This document shows, piece after piece, positions 16,434-25,451 of a DNA stretch of 64,000 nucleotides. This DNA comes from Funiculus sociatus GB2-C1. GTDB taxonomy: Bacteria > Cyanobacteriota > Cyanobacteriia > Cyanobacteriales > FACHB-T130. How positions within the stretch are numbered: position 1 is the first letter of the stretch; each line of letters begins with the position of its first letter. Under the pieces are notes generated by a model. It had not been told where the DNA came from. It saw nothing but the letters and a program-made list of their open reading frames with translations, and did not search any database. Location of the stretch: positions 52,989-116,988 of the forward strand of contig NZ_JAMPKJ010000012.1 in assembly GCF_039962115.1 (NCBI RefSeq), written 5' to 3'. Made by a program: the position numbers and the translations under genes.

Positions 16434-18152
16434 CTACGAGGTGACGTGGCTAGAGCCTTTGATTTGCTTGCCTGCTTGTCGCAACTGGCGTGTCAGTTGC
16501 AGGTTCAGTAATACCAGTATTAGTCCCAGACACGTAATTAGCAGAAAAACGTTCTCCTCGTTTAGTAAGAAAGCGAAGGGAAAGACAATAGACAGCGACA
16601 GCACCGCCAATGGAGCGAAATTGCCAATTCCCAGTACTACAAAAATAGTTGGCGGCAATAAAATTGTTGCCCCCAGCGTACCTGCTGCCCAGAACGCCCG
16701 TTGCTGAGTTCGCATGAATAACAGCAGTTGGGCTAGGCTTGCGTAAATTAGCATTAAGCCAGCCTCCAAAGTAAGACCAAACAACGCCCCAATTCTGCTC
16801 TCATTTACTTTCGCAGCAGCAAGTGTACCAGTAGCTGATTGTGCAGGGGACAGTAAAATAAATAAAGTCAAGGGGATGATAACAATCACGACATTAACAG
16901 CGATCGCTACTACTGCCGGACTTTTTTCACCCCAAATTAAGTCCTTTACCAACAAGCTATCAGCAAATCTCTTGCTATTAGAACCCTTCTTGCGCCGAGC
17001 GCGTAGCCAATCCTGTAGAGTTTGGCGATGAGGCGTCACAGCAGCAATTAAACAGAGGTATAGCAACAGATTCAACAATGATAGCGCCAAGAGGTTTTCT
17101 GACAGCGGCGTAGCGTAAACGCTACGATTTTCTATGGAGTTGTAATTGGCACATCCTAGAGTCAAAACTGTAAAGCAAGCAGTTAACAAATAACTTTGCT
17201 GCTTGCTTAACATAGTGGCATTGGGTTCACGAAAGCAACGCTGCCAAGCTTGCCAAATAAACCAAGTCAAAATGCCGTAATTCAACAGCACAAAGCCGAC
17301 GGCAGTTAAAACACTGTCACCCAATGGTAAACTAAACCACTTAAACCCTTCTAACTCTGTGGCGAAGGATTCATTAAAAGAACTGGCGGACAAATGTGGG
17401 ATTAGGCAAAAGGGGTTAAGTAACTTTAGCCAAGTAGTGGAATTATAGTAACTGGTCGTACTTATTCCCTTAGTTAGCATTAGTAAAGCCAGAACCATAC
17501 CACTGCCCAACCAACCTTGAAAACCGCCTAGCCAAGAACTGACAATCCCATATAGCAACGCAGCACTGTAAAAGAAAATACAGCTACTAACGAGAACCCC
17601 ATAGAAACTCAAAATTTCTCCCAAAGGAATTTTAGCGGCGAGTCCAGCCCACAAATGGAGAGGAACTGCAACGACAGCTACCAGATAAATCAAAATCGGA
17701 ACCCCTAGCAGTTTTCCCGTCAAAATACCCGCAGTAGAGTGAGGGCTGAGGCGAGTAAAATTCAGGGTGCCGCGACGTTGTTCAGTAGCCAAATCACTAA
17801 TTAGCGAATAGGTTCCTGCTAGTAGCAGGATTAAGATGCCAATAATGCTCAGGGATATAAATCGGTCTAGTGACCATAATTGCGAGTTGATGATCAAATT
17901 GCCCAATCCATCCGGCAGGCATAGCGGTTCATTACTATTAGGAAGGGGCTTACCCGTGCAATATTTGTTGTAGATATCCGCAATTCGGTTAACAGAATTC
18001 GGCAGCTGGGTTTGAAAATACATGAAGATTCCAAATTGACCCAGCACAGAGATAACAGTTGCCAGCAGAATGTTTTGAGGTTTAAGACGTCCTTTGAGTT
18101 CCCGCAACAGTTGGGGATTCCAGTTACCCAGTGGTTCTATAAAATCGTGCAT
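16434..18152 (-). CDS. ABC-2 type transporter permease, orphan
   Basis: About 572 residues with ten or more hydrophobic segments. The N-terminal cytosolic start (NWNPQLLRELKGRLKPQN), the first loop, and DLATEQRRGTLNFTRLSPHS after the second helix are typical of ABC-2 exporter permeases of cyanobacteria. No ATPase gene is adjacent, so a partner must be encoded elsewhere; substrate unknown. ATG at 18152 is chosen; gaggag lies somewhat far upstream, and a TTG at 18161 is the alternative. The stop codon sits against a HIP1-rich breakpoint and the archease fragment, so the C-terminus may have been altered by recombination. Confidence 0.8.
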   Translation of the reverse strand: MHDFIEPLGNWNPQLLRELKGRLKPQNILLATVISVLGQFGIFMYFQTQLPNSVNRIADIYNKYCTGKPLPNSNEPLCLPDGLGNLIINSQLWSLDRFISLSIIGILILLLAGTYSLISDLATEQRRGTLNFTRLSPHSTAGILTGKLLGVPILIYLVAVVAVPLHLWAGLAAKIPLGEILSFYGVLVSSCIFFYSAALLYGIVSSWLGGFQGWLGSGMVLALLMLTKGISTTSYYNSTTWLKLLNPFCLIPHLSASSFNESFATELEGFKWFSLPLGDSVLTAVGFVLLNYGILTWFIWQAWQRCFREPNATMLSKQQSYLLTACFTVLTLGCANYNSIENRSVYATPLSENLLALSLLNLLLYLCLIAAVTPHRQTLQDWLRARRKKGSNSKRFADSLLVKDLIWGEKSPAVVAIAVNVVIVIIPLTLFILLSPAQSATGTLAAAKVNESRIGALFGLTLEAGLMLIYASLAQLLLFMRTQQRAFWAAGTLGATILLPPTIFVVLGIGNFAPLAVLSLSIVFPFAFLLNEENVFLLITCLGLILVLLNLQLTRQLRQAGKQIKGSSHVTS

Positions 18153-18542
18153 TATGGACAAAATCTCCTCTTGAAAGGATGTTTATAAAGACGCACTGCG
18201 ATTGGAAGGATAAGGGTATCCTGTAAGTTATGGACATACAGACGAAATCTGCCTTCGCAGGTTTCCAAAGTTGGGTTTTTGGCGAGTCGGCGTTAGCGTA
18301 GCGTGCCGTAGGCTAAATGAGGCTTAGCTTGGGTAATATTTTCCCCTGTCAGAGTTTTTAAATCGAATGTCACTGACTTAGAGGAGAATTAGTCATTCTT
18401 TGAAAAACTACAGAGTAGGAGCGCATGAATTGCTCCTACAAACAACCTATTTTCCACTCGATAGAGAATTGCTATATTCGCTGCAATCTTAAAATATCCG
18501 CATCGGCATTTACAATTTGCAAAGCCTTTTTGCAAACACGTG
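18153..18542. other. 390-base spacer between archease and the permease
   Basis: Holds the repeat-like string gcgttagcgtagcgtgccgtaggc (split: gcgttagcgtag at about 18289, then cgtgccgtaggc), a known type of cyanobacterial dispersed repeat. The 12 bases before 18543 are the part also copied at 16283. A plus-strand frame (18425-18613) is antisense to archease and not credible. Confidence 0.45.
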
Positions 18543-18974
18543 CTAAATATCAAGAATTACCATTGCTGTCCAACCGTCATCGGTTTTTTCTAATTGGAAC
18601 TGGTGTAATGTAACAGCTTTGACATCTACCCGCTGCTGATGGCGATCGCTATCTAGCTTTTCTCCCTTCGTAACCGCGCTTAGTTGATGCACTCCATCTT
18701 TCTCGGAAATCTCAACTTGTTGCGCTCTCAGCAGTAGTAACTCGCTGTCCTTGTAGTAGATAAATTCTTGCAGGAAATTAAACAGCAGCATATCCAACTC
18801 ATCGTTTTCTAAGCTGAAGGTGCGTGTCTCACTTAGCGCGATCGCATCCAGATTATCAATCATCACGTTCATGGTTGCATCACCCGCCGCGATGAAAAGC
18901 TCCTCTAAATCTTTTCCCCAAGCGTGAAAAGCAATATCAGCAGTGGCAACATCTTCAAGAAACTCATAAGGCAT
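18543..18974 (-). CDS. Archease, RtcB activator
   Basis: 143 residues from ATG 18974 (GTG 18989 is possible and would overlap the upstream gene). Archease promotes guanylylation and turnover of the RNA ligase RtcB. Family marks: the early DVATADIAFHAWGKDLEELF segment with a conserved metal-binding Asp, SLENDELDMLLFNFLQEFIY in the middle, and the C-terminal DGWTAMVILDI ending in acidic and hydrophobic residues. It lies directly downstream of the CobW-type gene on the same strand, and rtcB is 2 kb upstream, also on this strand. Its last 110 bases are duplicated at 16283-16400. Confidence 0.92.
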   Translation of the reverse strand: MPYEFLEDVATADIAFHAWGKDLEELFIAAGDATMNVMIDNLDAIALSETRTFSLENDELDMLLFNFLQEFIYYKDSELLLLRAQQVEISEKDGVHQLSAVTKGEKLDSDRHQQRVDVKAVTLHQFQLEKTDDGWTAMVILDI

Positions 18975-18978
18975 AGGA

Positions 18979-19863
18979 CTATTGCTCACACGACTTTAAC
19001 TGACTAATAATTTCTTCTTTGCGATCGCTTACCTGTTTGCCGATAAAAACTAGCTCCGTCCCCTCTTGTTCAAATGGCTCCAGATCCCAACGTCCAGCCA
19101 CGAAATTAAATAGGTAGTTTCCTTCAGGAAATCGTACAAAACCTTTCGCCCGGTAAACATCTGTCCCAAGGGAGTCGGCAAATTCTTCAAAACATTGTCG
19201 CTCGAAAGTGGCAGGACTTGTCGTGCTAAATGATTCAAATTCAAGTTGGTGAACGTGATGAGGTTGCGGTTGCACTCGCTCTCGACCAATCCCAAATAGC
19301 AAATCTGGGTCTACTTGGCATCGCTTAGTATGCAAAATTGATCCGACTTCGTTGAAGGAGCGCAATTTATCTTCTATTGCCTTTAACTCGCTTTCGGAAA
19401 CCAAATCAACTTTATTCAGAAGCAGGGTGTCTGCTGCTTCAATTTGTATCCTAGTGGTATGTCCCACAGACGGATATTTCACCATTGCATCTGCATCGAT
19501 AACCGTCACAACCCCATCCAGCCGCACTTTGGTTAAGCTTTCTTGAATGTCGAACACCAGCGCATCTGGTTCTGCAACTCCAGTTGTCTCCACTACAATA
19601 TTATCCGGGTCAACACTATCAATGATTTCATTGACAGCGGCTTCAAATTCCCCTAGCAGCGAACAGCAGACGCAACCACCACCGAGATCCGCCATTTGGA
19701 CATTTTTGCCTTGAATGATTTTAGTATCGATACCAATTTCGCCAAATTCATTCATCAAAATGGCAATCTTTTTAGGAAAAGAGTCAAGAATGTGACGAAG
19801 TAGAGTTGTTTTTCCGCTTCCGAGTGGCCCCGTAATGACTGTAAGTGGCGTGCGTACCTGCAT
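18979..19863 (-). CDS. CobW/COG0523-type GTP-dependent metal chaperone
   Basis: 294 residues. P-loop GPLGSGKT (12-19), CVCC metal motif (Cys64, Cys66, Cys67) in GGGCVCCSLLG, ETTGVAEPDAL (Walker B region), and NKVDLV guanine specificity. The C-terminal CobW_C domain (FVRFPEGNYLFNFVAGRWDL) is complete. Proteins of this family deliver zinc or other metals to target enzymes using GTP; clustering suggests metal supply to RtcB (Mn) or a zinc-stress role, both inference. No Zur box was recognised in the short divergent spacer (19864-19893). Confidence 0.9.
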   Translation of the reverse strand: MQVRTPLTVITGPLGSGKTTLLRHILDSFPKKIAILMNEFGEIGIDTKIIQGKNVQMADLGGGCVCCSLLGEFEAAVNEIIDSVDPDNIVVETTGVAEPDALVFDIQESLTKVRLDGVVTVIDADAMVKYPSVGHTTRIQIEAADTLLLNKVDLVSESELKAIEDKLRSFNEVGSILHTKRCQVDPDLLFGIGRERVQPQPHHVHQLEFESFSTTSPATFERQCFEEFADSLGTDVYRAKGFVRFPEGNYLFNFVAGRWDLEPFEQEGTELVFIGKQVSDRKEEIISQLKSCEQ

Positions 19864-19893
19864 AAACTATCCCTTTGATGAAACTGCACTGCG

Positions 19894-20703
19894 ATGATTG
19901 AAGAAATACCAGCGAGAATACATTTACTTCCGGCGAAAGGCTCCCCCTACGTCGCTGTAATCAGACGAAAGCCGTCAAAAGTTTTCCACATCATTCGGTG
20001 GAATACAGAAGACGATTGCCTAGAGTATGGGTCTTGGTTTAACGGTAAGTTATATCCAAAAAGATGCGATATATCTTTTGACGGAAAATGGATGGTTTAT
20101 TTGGCGATGGGGGGAAAAAATGGCAACACCTGGAGTGGGGTTTGTCTGTTGCCTCGGTTGAAAACCTACTTGGAGGCAGACAATATTGGAACGTGGTTTG
20201 GAGGAGGCTATTGGAAAGATGAGAAAGAACTGTTATTGAATGGTTGGGGACAGCCAAAAGGAAGCATTCCTTTTAAATTGGGAAAGTTGAAGTCTCAGTT
20301 TGGAGGAGAAGATTTAGGCGTACTATACCCCAGGTTAGAGCGGGATGGCTGGATAAGAGCCGGAGACAATTACGGTGCTGATGTGAAAGTTGATAATTCC
20401 AAAAAGTATATCGTTAAATGCGAAAATGACGACGGCTGGTATTGGAAGCCGAGTCGGGAGCATCCCACATTAAGAATGTATTACAGAGGTTATTTGAAAT
20501 ATGGGTACACTTTTGAGTTTAGGCTAGATGATTATCCCGATCTTCTCGATTGTATTGACTGGGCGACTTGGGATTTCCTAGGGAATTTAGTCTTTGCCAA
20601 ACAAGGAACGCTCTACAAATACAAGCTGAGTGACTTCAAAACAGGTAAGCCTAGTTTCTGTATAGATTTGGAGTTTTTACAACGTAAAAAGCCAGCAATT
20701 TAG
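19894..20703 (+). CDS. Hypothetical protein, probable beta-rich fold
   Basis: 269 residues, rich in Trp, Tyr, Gly and Asp, with regularly spaced short strands (SPYVAVIRRKPSKVFHIIRW, DISFDGKWMVYLAMGG, WDFLGNLVFAKQGTLYKYKL). This suggests a beta-propeller-like cytosolic protein. No family is recognised and no catalytic motif is visible. Start ATG 19894 is 30 bases from the divergent CobW-type gene. It stands in the opposite direction inside the RtcB-archease group; a functional link is not shown. The carbonic anhydrase fragment follows it on the other strand. Confidence 0.7.
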   Translation: MIEEIPARIHLLPAKGSPYVAVIRRKPSKVFHIIRWNTEDDCLEYGSWFNGKLYPKRCDISFDGKWMVYLAMGGKNGNTWSGVCLLPRLKTYLEADNIGTWFGGGYWKDEKELLLNGWGQPKGSIPFKLGKLKSQFGGEDLGVLYPRLERDGWIRAGDNYGADVKVDNSKKYIVKCENDDGWYWKPSREHPTLRMYYRGYLKYGYTFEFRLDDYPDLLDCIDWATWDFLGNLVFAKQGTLYKYKLSDFKTGKPSFCIDLEFLQRKKPAI

Positions 20704-20748
20704 GAAGCGATCGCTCAAGGAATTCACAAGCGGTTTCGCGCAAAAGCA

Positions 20749-20886
20749 CTACTCAGCTAATTCTCTATCATCAAGGTGCAAGTCTGCTTCTGTCTCGAAA
20801 AAGTCTACTGCACCGCTACTGATTTCGTAGTATGCACCAATCACTGCAATTTGCTGATTTTGAAGGGCTTCTAAAATAACTATGCA
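20749..20886 (-). pseudogene. Remnant of a beta-carbonic anhydrase C-terminus
   Basis: 45 codons open on the minus strand, bounded upstream by TGA. The translation contains LQNQQIAVIGAYYEISSGAV followed by DFFE, which matches the end of beta-carbonic anhydrases (IAVVGAYYDI-x-SG). The zinc-binding CxDSR and HxxC parts are absent, so this is a truncated leftover. It lies between the hypothetical gene and rtcB. Confidence 0.6.
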
Positions 20887-20916
20887 TCAGGCGATCGCTT
20901 AAGTGCTAAACCTTCT

Positions 20917-22377
20917 TTATCCTTTAATATTGCCAATCGGTGTCAACCGCACCACCTTTTTGCTAATCCCCGCTAACTCCGCCGCTTCAATTACATCATC
21001 GATGTCTTTGTAAGCTGCACCCGCTTCTTCTGCTAGTCCAGACATTGAGGTACTGCGGACATAGATGCCCTTCTTCTGCATATCCTTCAGGAGTGTTTCT
21101 CCCTTCCAAGCTTTTCGCGCCTTGGTACGACTCATTGTGCGTCCGCTTCCGTGTGCAGTGCTGAAGAAAGTTTGGTCGCCGGTGGGTACGCCAGTTAATA
21201 AATAAGATCCGGTTTCCATACTGCCGCCAATAATAACCGGCTGACCAATATTCTTGTAGCGTTCCGGAACATCTTTCATTCCCGGTGCGAAAGCGCGAGT
21301 TGCACCTTTACGATGGACGAGGAGCGATCGCTTTTTCCCATCCACAATATGACTCTCTAGCTTGGCGGTATTGTGTGCGACATCATAAACCATGTGCATC
21401 CCCAAGTCTTCCGCCGAACGTTCAAAGATTTCCGAAAATACTTCGCGGATGCGATGCAGAATCACTTGACGATTGGCATAAGACATATTGATGCCACATT
21501 TCATCGCCGAAAAATAGGCTTGTCCTTCTGGAGAATCAAAGGGCGCACAAGCTAATTCTCGGTCTAGTATTTTAATTCCATACTTGCTATCCATTACCTT
21601 TAAAAATCTTTGCAGATAGTCAGTTGCCACCTGATGACCAAATCCCCGACTACCACAGTGGAACATTACCACCACCTGATCCGGCATGGTAATTCCCATT
21701 GTCTTGGCTAACTCTGGATCGAAAATATCTAGCTTTCGAGCAACTTGAATTTCTAAATAATGATTGCCAGATCCTAGAGTTCCAATTTGATTAAAACCCC
21801 GGTCAATTGCCTTGTCACTAATCTTTGCAGAATCAGCACCTTTAATGCAGCCGTTTTCTTCAATGAGTTCTAAATCTTCTTCCCAACCATAGCCATTATT
21901 CACGCACCACTGAGCGCCTTGTTCGACCACTTTGCGAAAGTCATTCCGCGATAATTTCACAAAGCCACTGCTTCCTACTCCAGCCGGAACCCTTTCATAG
22001 AGCCTATCTACCAGCTTTTTGATATAAGGTTTGACTTCATGGTAGGTGAGGTTTGTAACCATCAAGCGCATTCCGCAATTGATATCAAAACCGATACCGC
22101 CGGGGGAAATCACGCCCCCCTTTTCCACATCCATCGCCGCCACGCCACCAATGGGAAAACCATAGCCAAAGTGTCCGTCGGGCATACACATAGCATATTT
22201 GGTTATCCCTGGCAGCGTCGCTACATTCGTAACTTGGTCGTAAACCGCTTCATCTAATTCGGAAATTATCTTTTCTGTCCCATAAATCCGGGCGGGAACG
22301 CGCATCCCTTCCTTGTAGGAAACCGGAATTTCCCATACCGTGTCAGAAATTTGTTCTAAAAATTCCTTAATAGGCAT
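20917..22377 (-). CDS. rtcB: RtcB, RNA-splicing/repair ligase
   Basis: 486 residues. RtcB joins RNA 2',3'-cyclic phosphate or 3'-phosphate ends to 5'-OH ends with GTP and Mn(II). All key motifs are present: MPDGHFGYGFPIGG, GIGFDINCGMRL with the metal Cys, GSGNHYLEI, MFHCGSRGFGHQ, AHNTAKLE, IGGSMETGSYLL and the HGSGRTMSR segment that contains the guanylylated His. Length is normal for the cyanobacterial type without intein. Archease lies on the same strand about 2 kb downstream. It follows the lycopene cyclase gene by 46 bases and may share its transcript. Confidence 0.97.
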   Translation of the reverse strand: MPIKEFLEQISDTVWEIPVSYKEGMRVPARIYGTEKIISELDEAVYDQVTNVATLPGITKYAMCMPDGHFGYGFPIGGVAAMDVEKGGVISPGGIGFDINCGMRLMVTNLTYHEVKPYIKKLVDRLYERVPAGVGSSGFVKLSRNDFRKVVEQGAQWCVNNGYGWEEDLELIEENGCIKGADSAKISDKAIDRGFNQIGTLGSGNHYLEIQVARKLDIFDPELAKTMGITMPDQVVVMFHCGSRGFGHQVATDYLQRFLKVMDSKYGIKILDRELACAPFDSPEGQAYFSAMKCGINMSYANRQVILHRIREVFSEIFERSAEDLGMHMVYDVAHNTAKLESHIVDGKKRSLLVHRKGATRAFAPGMKDVPERYKNIGQPVIIGGSMETGSYLLTGVPTGDQTFFSTAHGSGRTMSRTKARKAWKGETLLKDMQKKGIYVRSTSMSGLAEEAGAAYKDIDDVIEAAELAGISKKVVRLTPIGNIKG

Positions 22378-22423
22378 CTCGGTTTTACTCCTAAAAGGTG
22401 TGTGGAAAATAAAGGCAACCGTC

Positions 22424-23236
22424 TCAAACCCTATCGTTTACAGACTCTACCTGAGCAAGAGCTTTTGGAAGTTCTGGTCGCCCATTATTGAGAGTGGGGA
22501 AAGAGATGAGTGGTAGGAGCGATCGCATATTCCCCACCAAGAGAAACAGTAAAAGTCCTTGCACCACTAGCAGGTTCGTGACTAAAAAGAACGTCGCCTC
22601 CTCAATTGGCAACCCGAACAGCTTAAATCCCGTGCTATAAGTCTCCGAAATGCTCCAAATGCCCTGTCCGATGGCGATGCGGTCGGCTATCCACAGGTAA
22701 ACTGTCGGGGTCAGAGTGCCAATCAGCCAAGCGTCTTTTCTCGCCCAGAGGTGCTTTGCTCCAACTCCCCACTGTAGCGCCAGTACGGGGCCTGCCCAAG
22801 CTAAAATTAGCCCCATGTACACAGTCTTATCCGACTGCAACATGAAAGCTCCCGCAATGCTGAGAACGAGCCAGAAAACGATGCCCGATGCTCGCATCCA
22901 AGGAGAATCATCCTGCTTCACTGGTTCGCTGGTGCGAGGAAACAGCCAGTACAGCCAAAGACCCGTTAGGAGTGGCTGAAGGATAAAGAATAAATATTCT
23001 TCAATGGGTACGTAGCCAATTGTACCCACTACCCGATCCGTGCCGTAGTTCCACACCTCGCGCCAAACCAGGTAATTGTCCCACGGTGTCGTATAAATCA
23101 GTGCAACCAGTGCAATCAGGGGCAGCCCTAACCACGCTCTAACTCCTCCAATACCAGCCAGAGGTTGGCGTTGAAGCCATGCCAGTAGGAGGAGCGGTGG
23201 CAGGATAAAGACAAGGTGAAACGCCAAATAGGTCAT
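22424..23236 (-). CDS. Lycopene cyclase-domain membrane protein (CrtYc/CrtYd type)
   Basis: 270 residues from ATG 23236; a start at 23287 would overlap the upstream gene. Seven or so membrane helices arranged as two homologous halves, each with the catalytic PxEE signature: PIEEYLFF and PIEEATFF, plus TTPWDNYLVW. This is the fused form of the heterodimeric CrtYc-CrtYd lycopene cyclase, which closes beta-rings on lycopene without FAD-binding motifs. It differs from CrtL and CruA types usual in cyanobacteria. Preceded at 16 bases by a small membrane-protein gene and followed by rtcB. Confidence 0.85.
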   Translation of the reverse strand: MTYLAFHLVFILPPLLLLAWLQRQPLAGIGGVRAWLGLPLIALVALIYTTPWDNYLVWREVWNYGTDRVVGTIGYVPIEEYLFFILQPLLTGLWLYWLFPRTSEPVKQDDSPWMRASGIVFWLVLSIAGAFMLQSDKTVYMGLILAWAGPVLALQWGVGAKHLWARKDAWLIGTLTPTVYLWIADRIAIGQGIWSISETYSTGFKLFGLPIEEATFFLVTNLLVVQGLLLFLLVGNMRSLLPLISFPTLNNGRPELPKALAQVESVNDRV

Positions 23237-23252
23237 TGTTGCTGCTGATGTT

Positions 23253-23462
23253 CTAGACGTTAATGATGCCGAAGTAAAAGCCAGCAAAAAGCAAAAGAAG
23301 CAGCAGGCTAATTAGGGTAATGCTGATACGAAATGGCTTTGGGGGCAAGTCTTCAGAGGTAATTACACTATCCCGTTGTACCTGAGTAATTGGATCAGAG
23401 TTCTTGTCTTCCGGTTTTACCAGATCCCGTTCTGTATTTGTATTGCCGTGTGTCGGTTCCAT
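23253..23462 (-). CDS. 69-residue single-span membrane protein
   Basis: Polar N-terminus of about 45 residues (MEPTHGNTNTERD...) and one C-terminal hydrophobic helix (ISLLLLLLFAGFYFGIINV). It lies 16 bases upstream of the lycopene cyclase gene and is probably its operon partner. No family recognised. Start ATG 23462; a weak purine-rich stretch precedes it. Confidence 0.6.
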   Translation of the reverse strand: MEPTHGNTNTERDLVKPEDKNSDPITQVQRDSVITSEDLPPKPFRISITLISLLLLLLFAGFYFGIINV

Positions 23463-23729
23463 TGGCGGTTCTATTTGCGTCCTACATAACTCTTCTGCTA
23501 TCTATCTTCGAGAAACTGCTCTTAGGCTACCTCGTTCTTAAGAACTACCTTAGCGTGGAGAGTAGTTCTGCCAGAGGAGTTAGCTTTGTGTGAAGTTCAG
23601 TTGTTATTATAAATACAGAAATTTTCAGGCAAGAGGCTTAAAATTATCCTTATATGGAAGAGTTAGGAGTTGTTCCAGAGGCGATTTATCGTATCTAATG
23701 CTTTTGGTAGTTAGGTTCTGTTAGTCAAC

Positions 23730-25337
23730 CTACGCTAATTTTCCGTAGTCTAGTTTTATCGTTTTATCTGCTAGATGAAAATAGCGATCGTCGTGACTAA
23801 TTACCAGTATAGTTTTACCTTTATTTTGAAGTTCTGGTAAAAGTTGTTTATAGAAGATTTCCCTAAAGAAAGGGTCTTGATCTGATGCCCATTCATCGAA
23901 TAGGTAAATCGGGCGGTCTTCCAAGTAAGCGGTGAGGAGAGCAAGACGCTTACGCTGTCCTTGCGAAAGGTCTGTGGTGGAAAGTACGCCATCTTTTATT
24001 TGGACTTTATGCTCTAACTGAAGTTGCCTTAAATACTCTTGGGCTTGGGTATCGAGGTTATTAATATTAATTCCTAAAATTCGCTCAAATAAATAAAAGT
24101 CCGAAAATACTGTGGCGAATAACTGACGATATGATTCTCTATTATTATCAGTGATTTTTTCTCCATTCAGACTAATTTTCCCGGATTCGGGAATGTATAA
24201 ACCAGCAATAATTTTAGCAAGGGTGGACTTACCACTGCCATTACCGCCAACAATAAAAACCAGTTCACCTGGATGAAAAGTTAAACTAATTGGGCCAAGG
24301 GTAAAATTACTTTCTTCCTGTTCTCTACGATAAGTGTGGCTGATTTGGATGAGTTCTACACTTTTGAAAAATGGCTGCGGGTCAGATTGATATTTGGGAA
24401 TATTTTCGGAACGGCTGGCTAAAGATAAGCCTAAAGTATCAATTTTTTGTAACGCAACGCTGGCTTGGCTGAGTCCGGGTAGTATTTGTAAGATGCTCTG
24501 AATCGGCCGCATTATAAAGGTAAGGGTGAGGACATATCCGGATAGAACTGATGTGTTAATTGTTGTAAGTTGGGGAAGACCAAATACTAATAAGGCAAGA
24601 AGGATGAAAAAGAGAAGGTCGCCAAAACTAGAAGCGATCGCTAAAATCCTTAAACTGGTGACTCTGTAATCTCGTGACGATGCAGCAGTGACTTGGAGTT
24701 CTTCTGTCAGGAAGGCTTCGCGGCGACGAACGTTTAGTTTGAGTTCTTTAATTCCGTCTGTGATGGCGCGAAAGTGTTTGAATAGCCGATCCTGTTCGTC
24801 ACGAGCAAGTTTCAGAAGACGCTCGGCTTTAGATAATAGAAATTGAACGCTACCAATGGCGACAACTAAAAATACTAGCGTTATTAGTAATACTACCCAG
24901 GAAAGCGAGCCTAAATAAACTAAACAGCCGAAAATTATGGCAATGTCAATGGAAAGGAAAGGAATGGTGAAGACTGCGGTAGAGATTGCTTGTATATCTT
25001 CTGTTAATGTTGCTAAAATCCGGTTCGCTCCTAGTTCTTCTAGGTGGCGCAAGGGGCATGATAAAATTAAACCGCTCAAGTGCAGTCGCAGTTTATAAAC
25101 GGCTTCTTGCGATAAACTAACCAGCAAAAATCCGGAGATTAAGCTAGTTACAAGGGTGACGATTGCTAATCCCACAAAGCCCCAGAGTAGTTGATTTGTG
25201 GATGTATTGTTGCTGCTGAGGGCGTTGTTGATCGAGGCGATGAGGAAAGCACTACAAGCTCCACTGACGGAACCTGTAAAGGCTGCGATCGCTACTGTAA
25301 CCCAAGACTCACGCAGAAGAAACCCGATTAGATTCAT
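23730..25337 (-). CDS. Cyclic-peptide-export-type ABC transporter (fused permease/ATPase)
   Basis: 535 residues: six membrane helices (about 1-300), then an ATPase domain with Walker A VGGNGSGKST, signature LSQGQRKRLALL, and Walker B IYLFDEWASDQDP. The unusual DEWASDQDP box is the mark of the SyrD/PvdE-like cyclic peptide exporter family, which moves non-ribosomal peptides or siderophore precursors across the inner membrane. No NRPS genes are in this window, so the cargo is unknown. A leader with a short ORF and an intrinsic terminator lies upstream (25452-25640). Confidence 0.9.
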   Translation of the reverse strand: MNLIGFLLRESWVTVAIAAFTGSVSGACSAFLIASINNALSSNNTSTNQLLWGFVGLAIVTLVTSLISGFLLVSLSQEAVYKLRLHLSGLILSCPLRHLEELGANRILATLTEDIQAISTAVFTIPFLSIDIAIIFGCLVYLGSLSWVVLLITLVFLVVAIGSVQFLLSKAERLLKLARDEQDRLFKHFRAITDGIKELKLNVRRREAFLTEELQVTAASSRDYRVTSLRILAIASSFGDLLFFILLALLVFGLPQLTTINTSVLSGYVLTLTFIMRPIQSILQILPGLSQASVALQKIDTLGLSLASRSENIPKYQSDPQPFFKSVELIQISHTYRREQEESNFTLGPISLTFHPGELVFIVGGNGSGKSTLAKIIAGLYIPESGKISLNGEKITDNNRESYRQLFATVFSDFYLFERILGININNLDTQAQEYLRQLQLEHKVQIKDGVLSTTDLSQGQRKRLALLTAYLEDRPIYLFDEWASDQDPFFREIFYKQLLPELQNKGKTILVISHDDRYFHLADKTIKLDYGKLA

Positions 25338-25369
25338 TTTTGTCTGGCTTGTTGGGTGCGATACATCTA

Positions 25370-25396
25370 GAGGGACATGGCATTGTCATGTCCCTA
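25370..25396. repeat. agggacatg-type palindrome
   Basis: agggacatg (25371-25379) and catgtccct (25387-25395) form a 9-bp stem, related to the gtaggggcatggc palindrome at 28560. Both seem copies of a dispersed cyanobacterial hairpin repeat. It lies between the leader terminator and the ABC gene start. Confidence 0.5.
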
Positions 25397-25451
25397 CGTG
25401 ACTAAAATTTTGGATTCCATCCTCATACACAGCATACACACAACCAATCTG

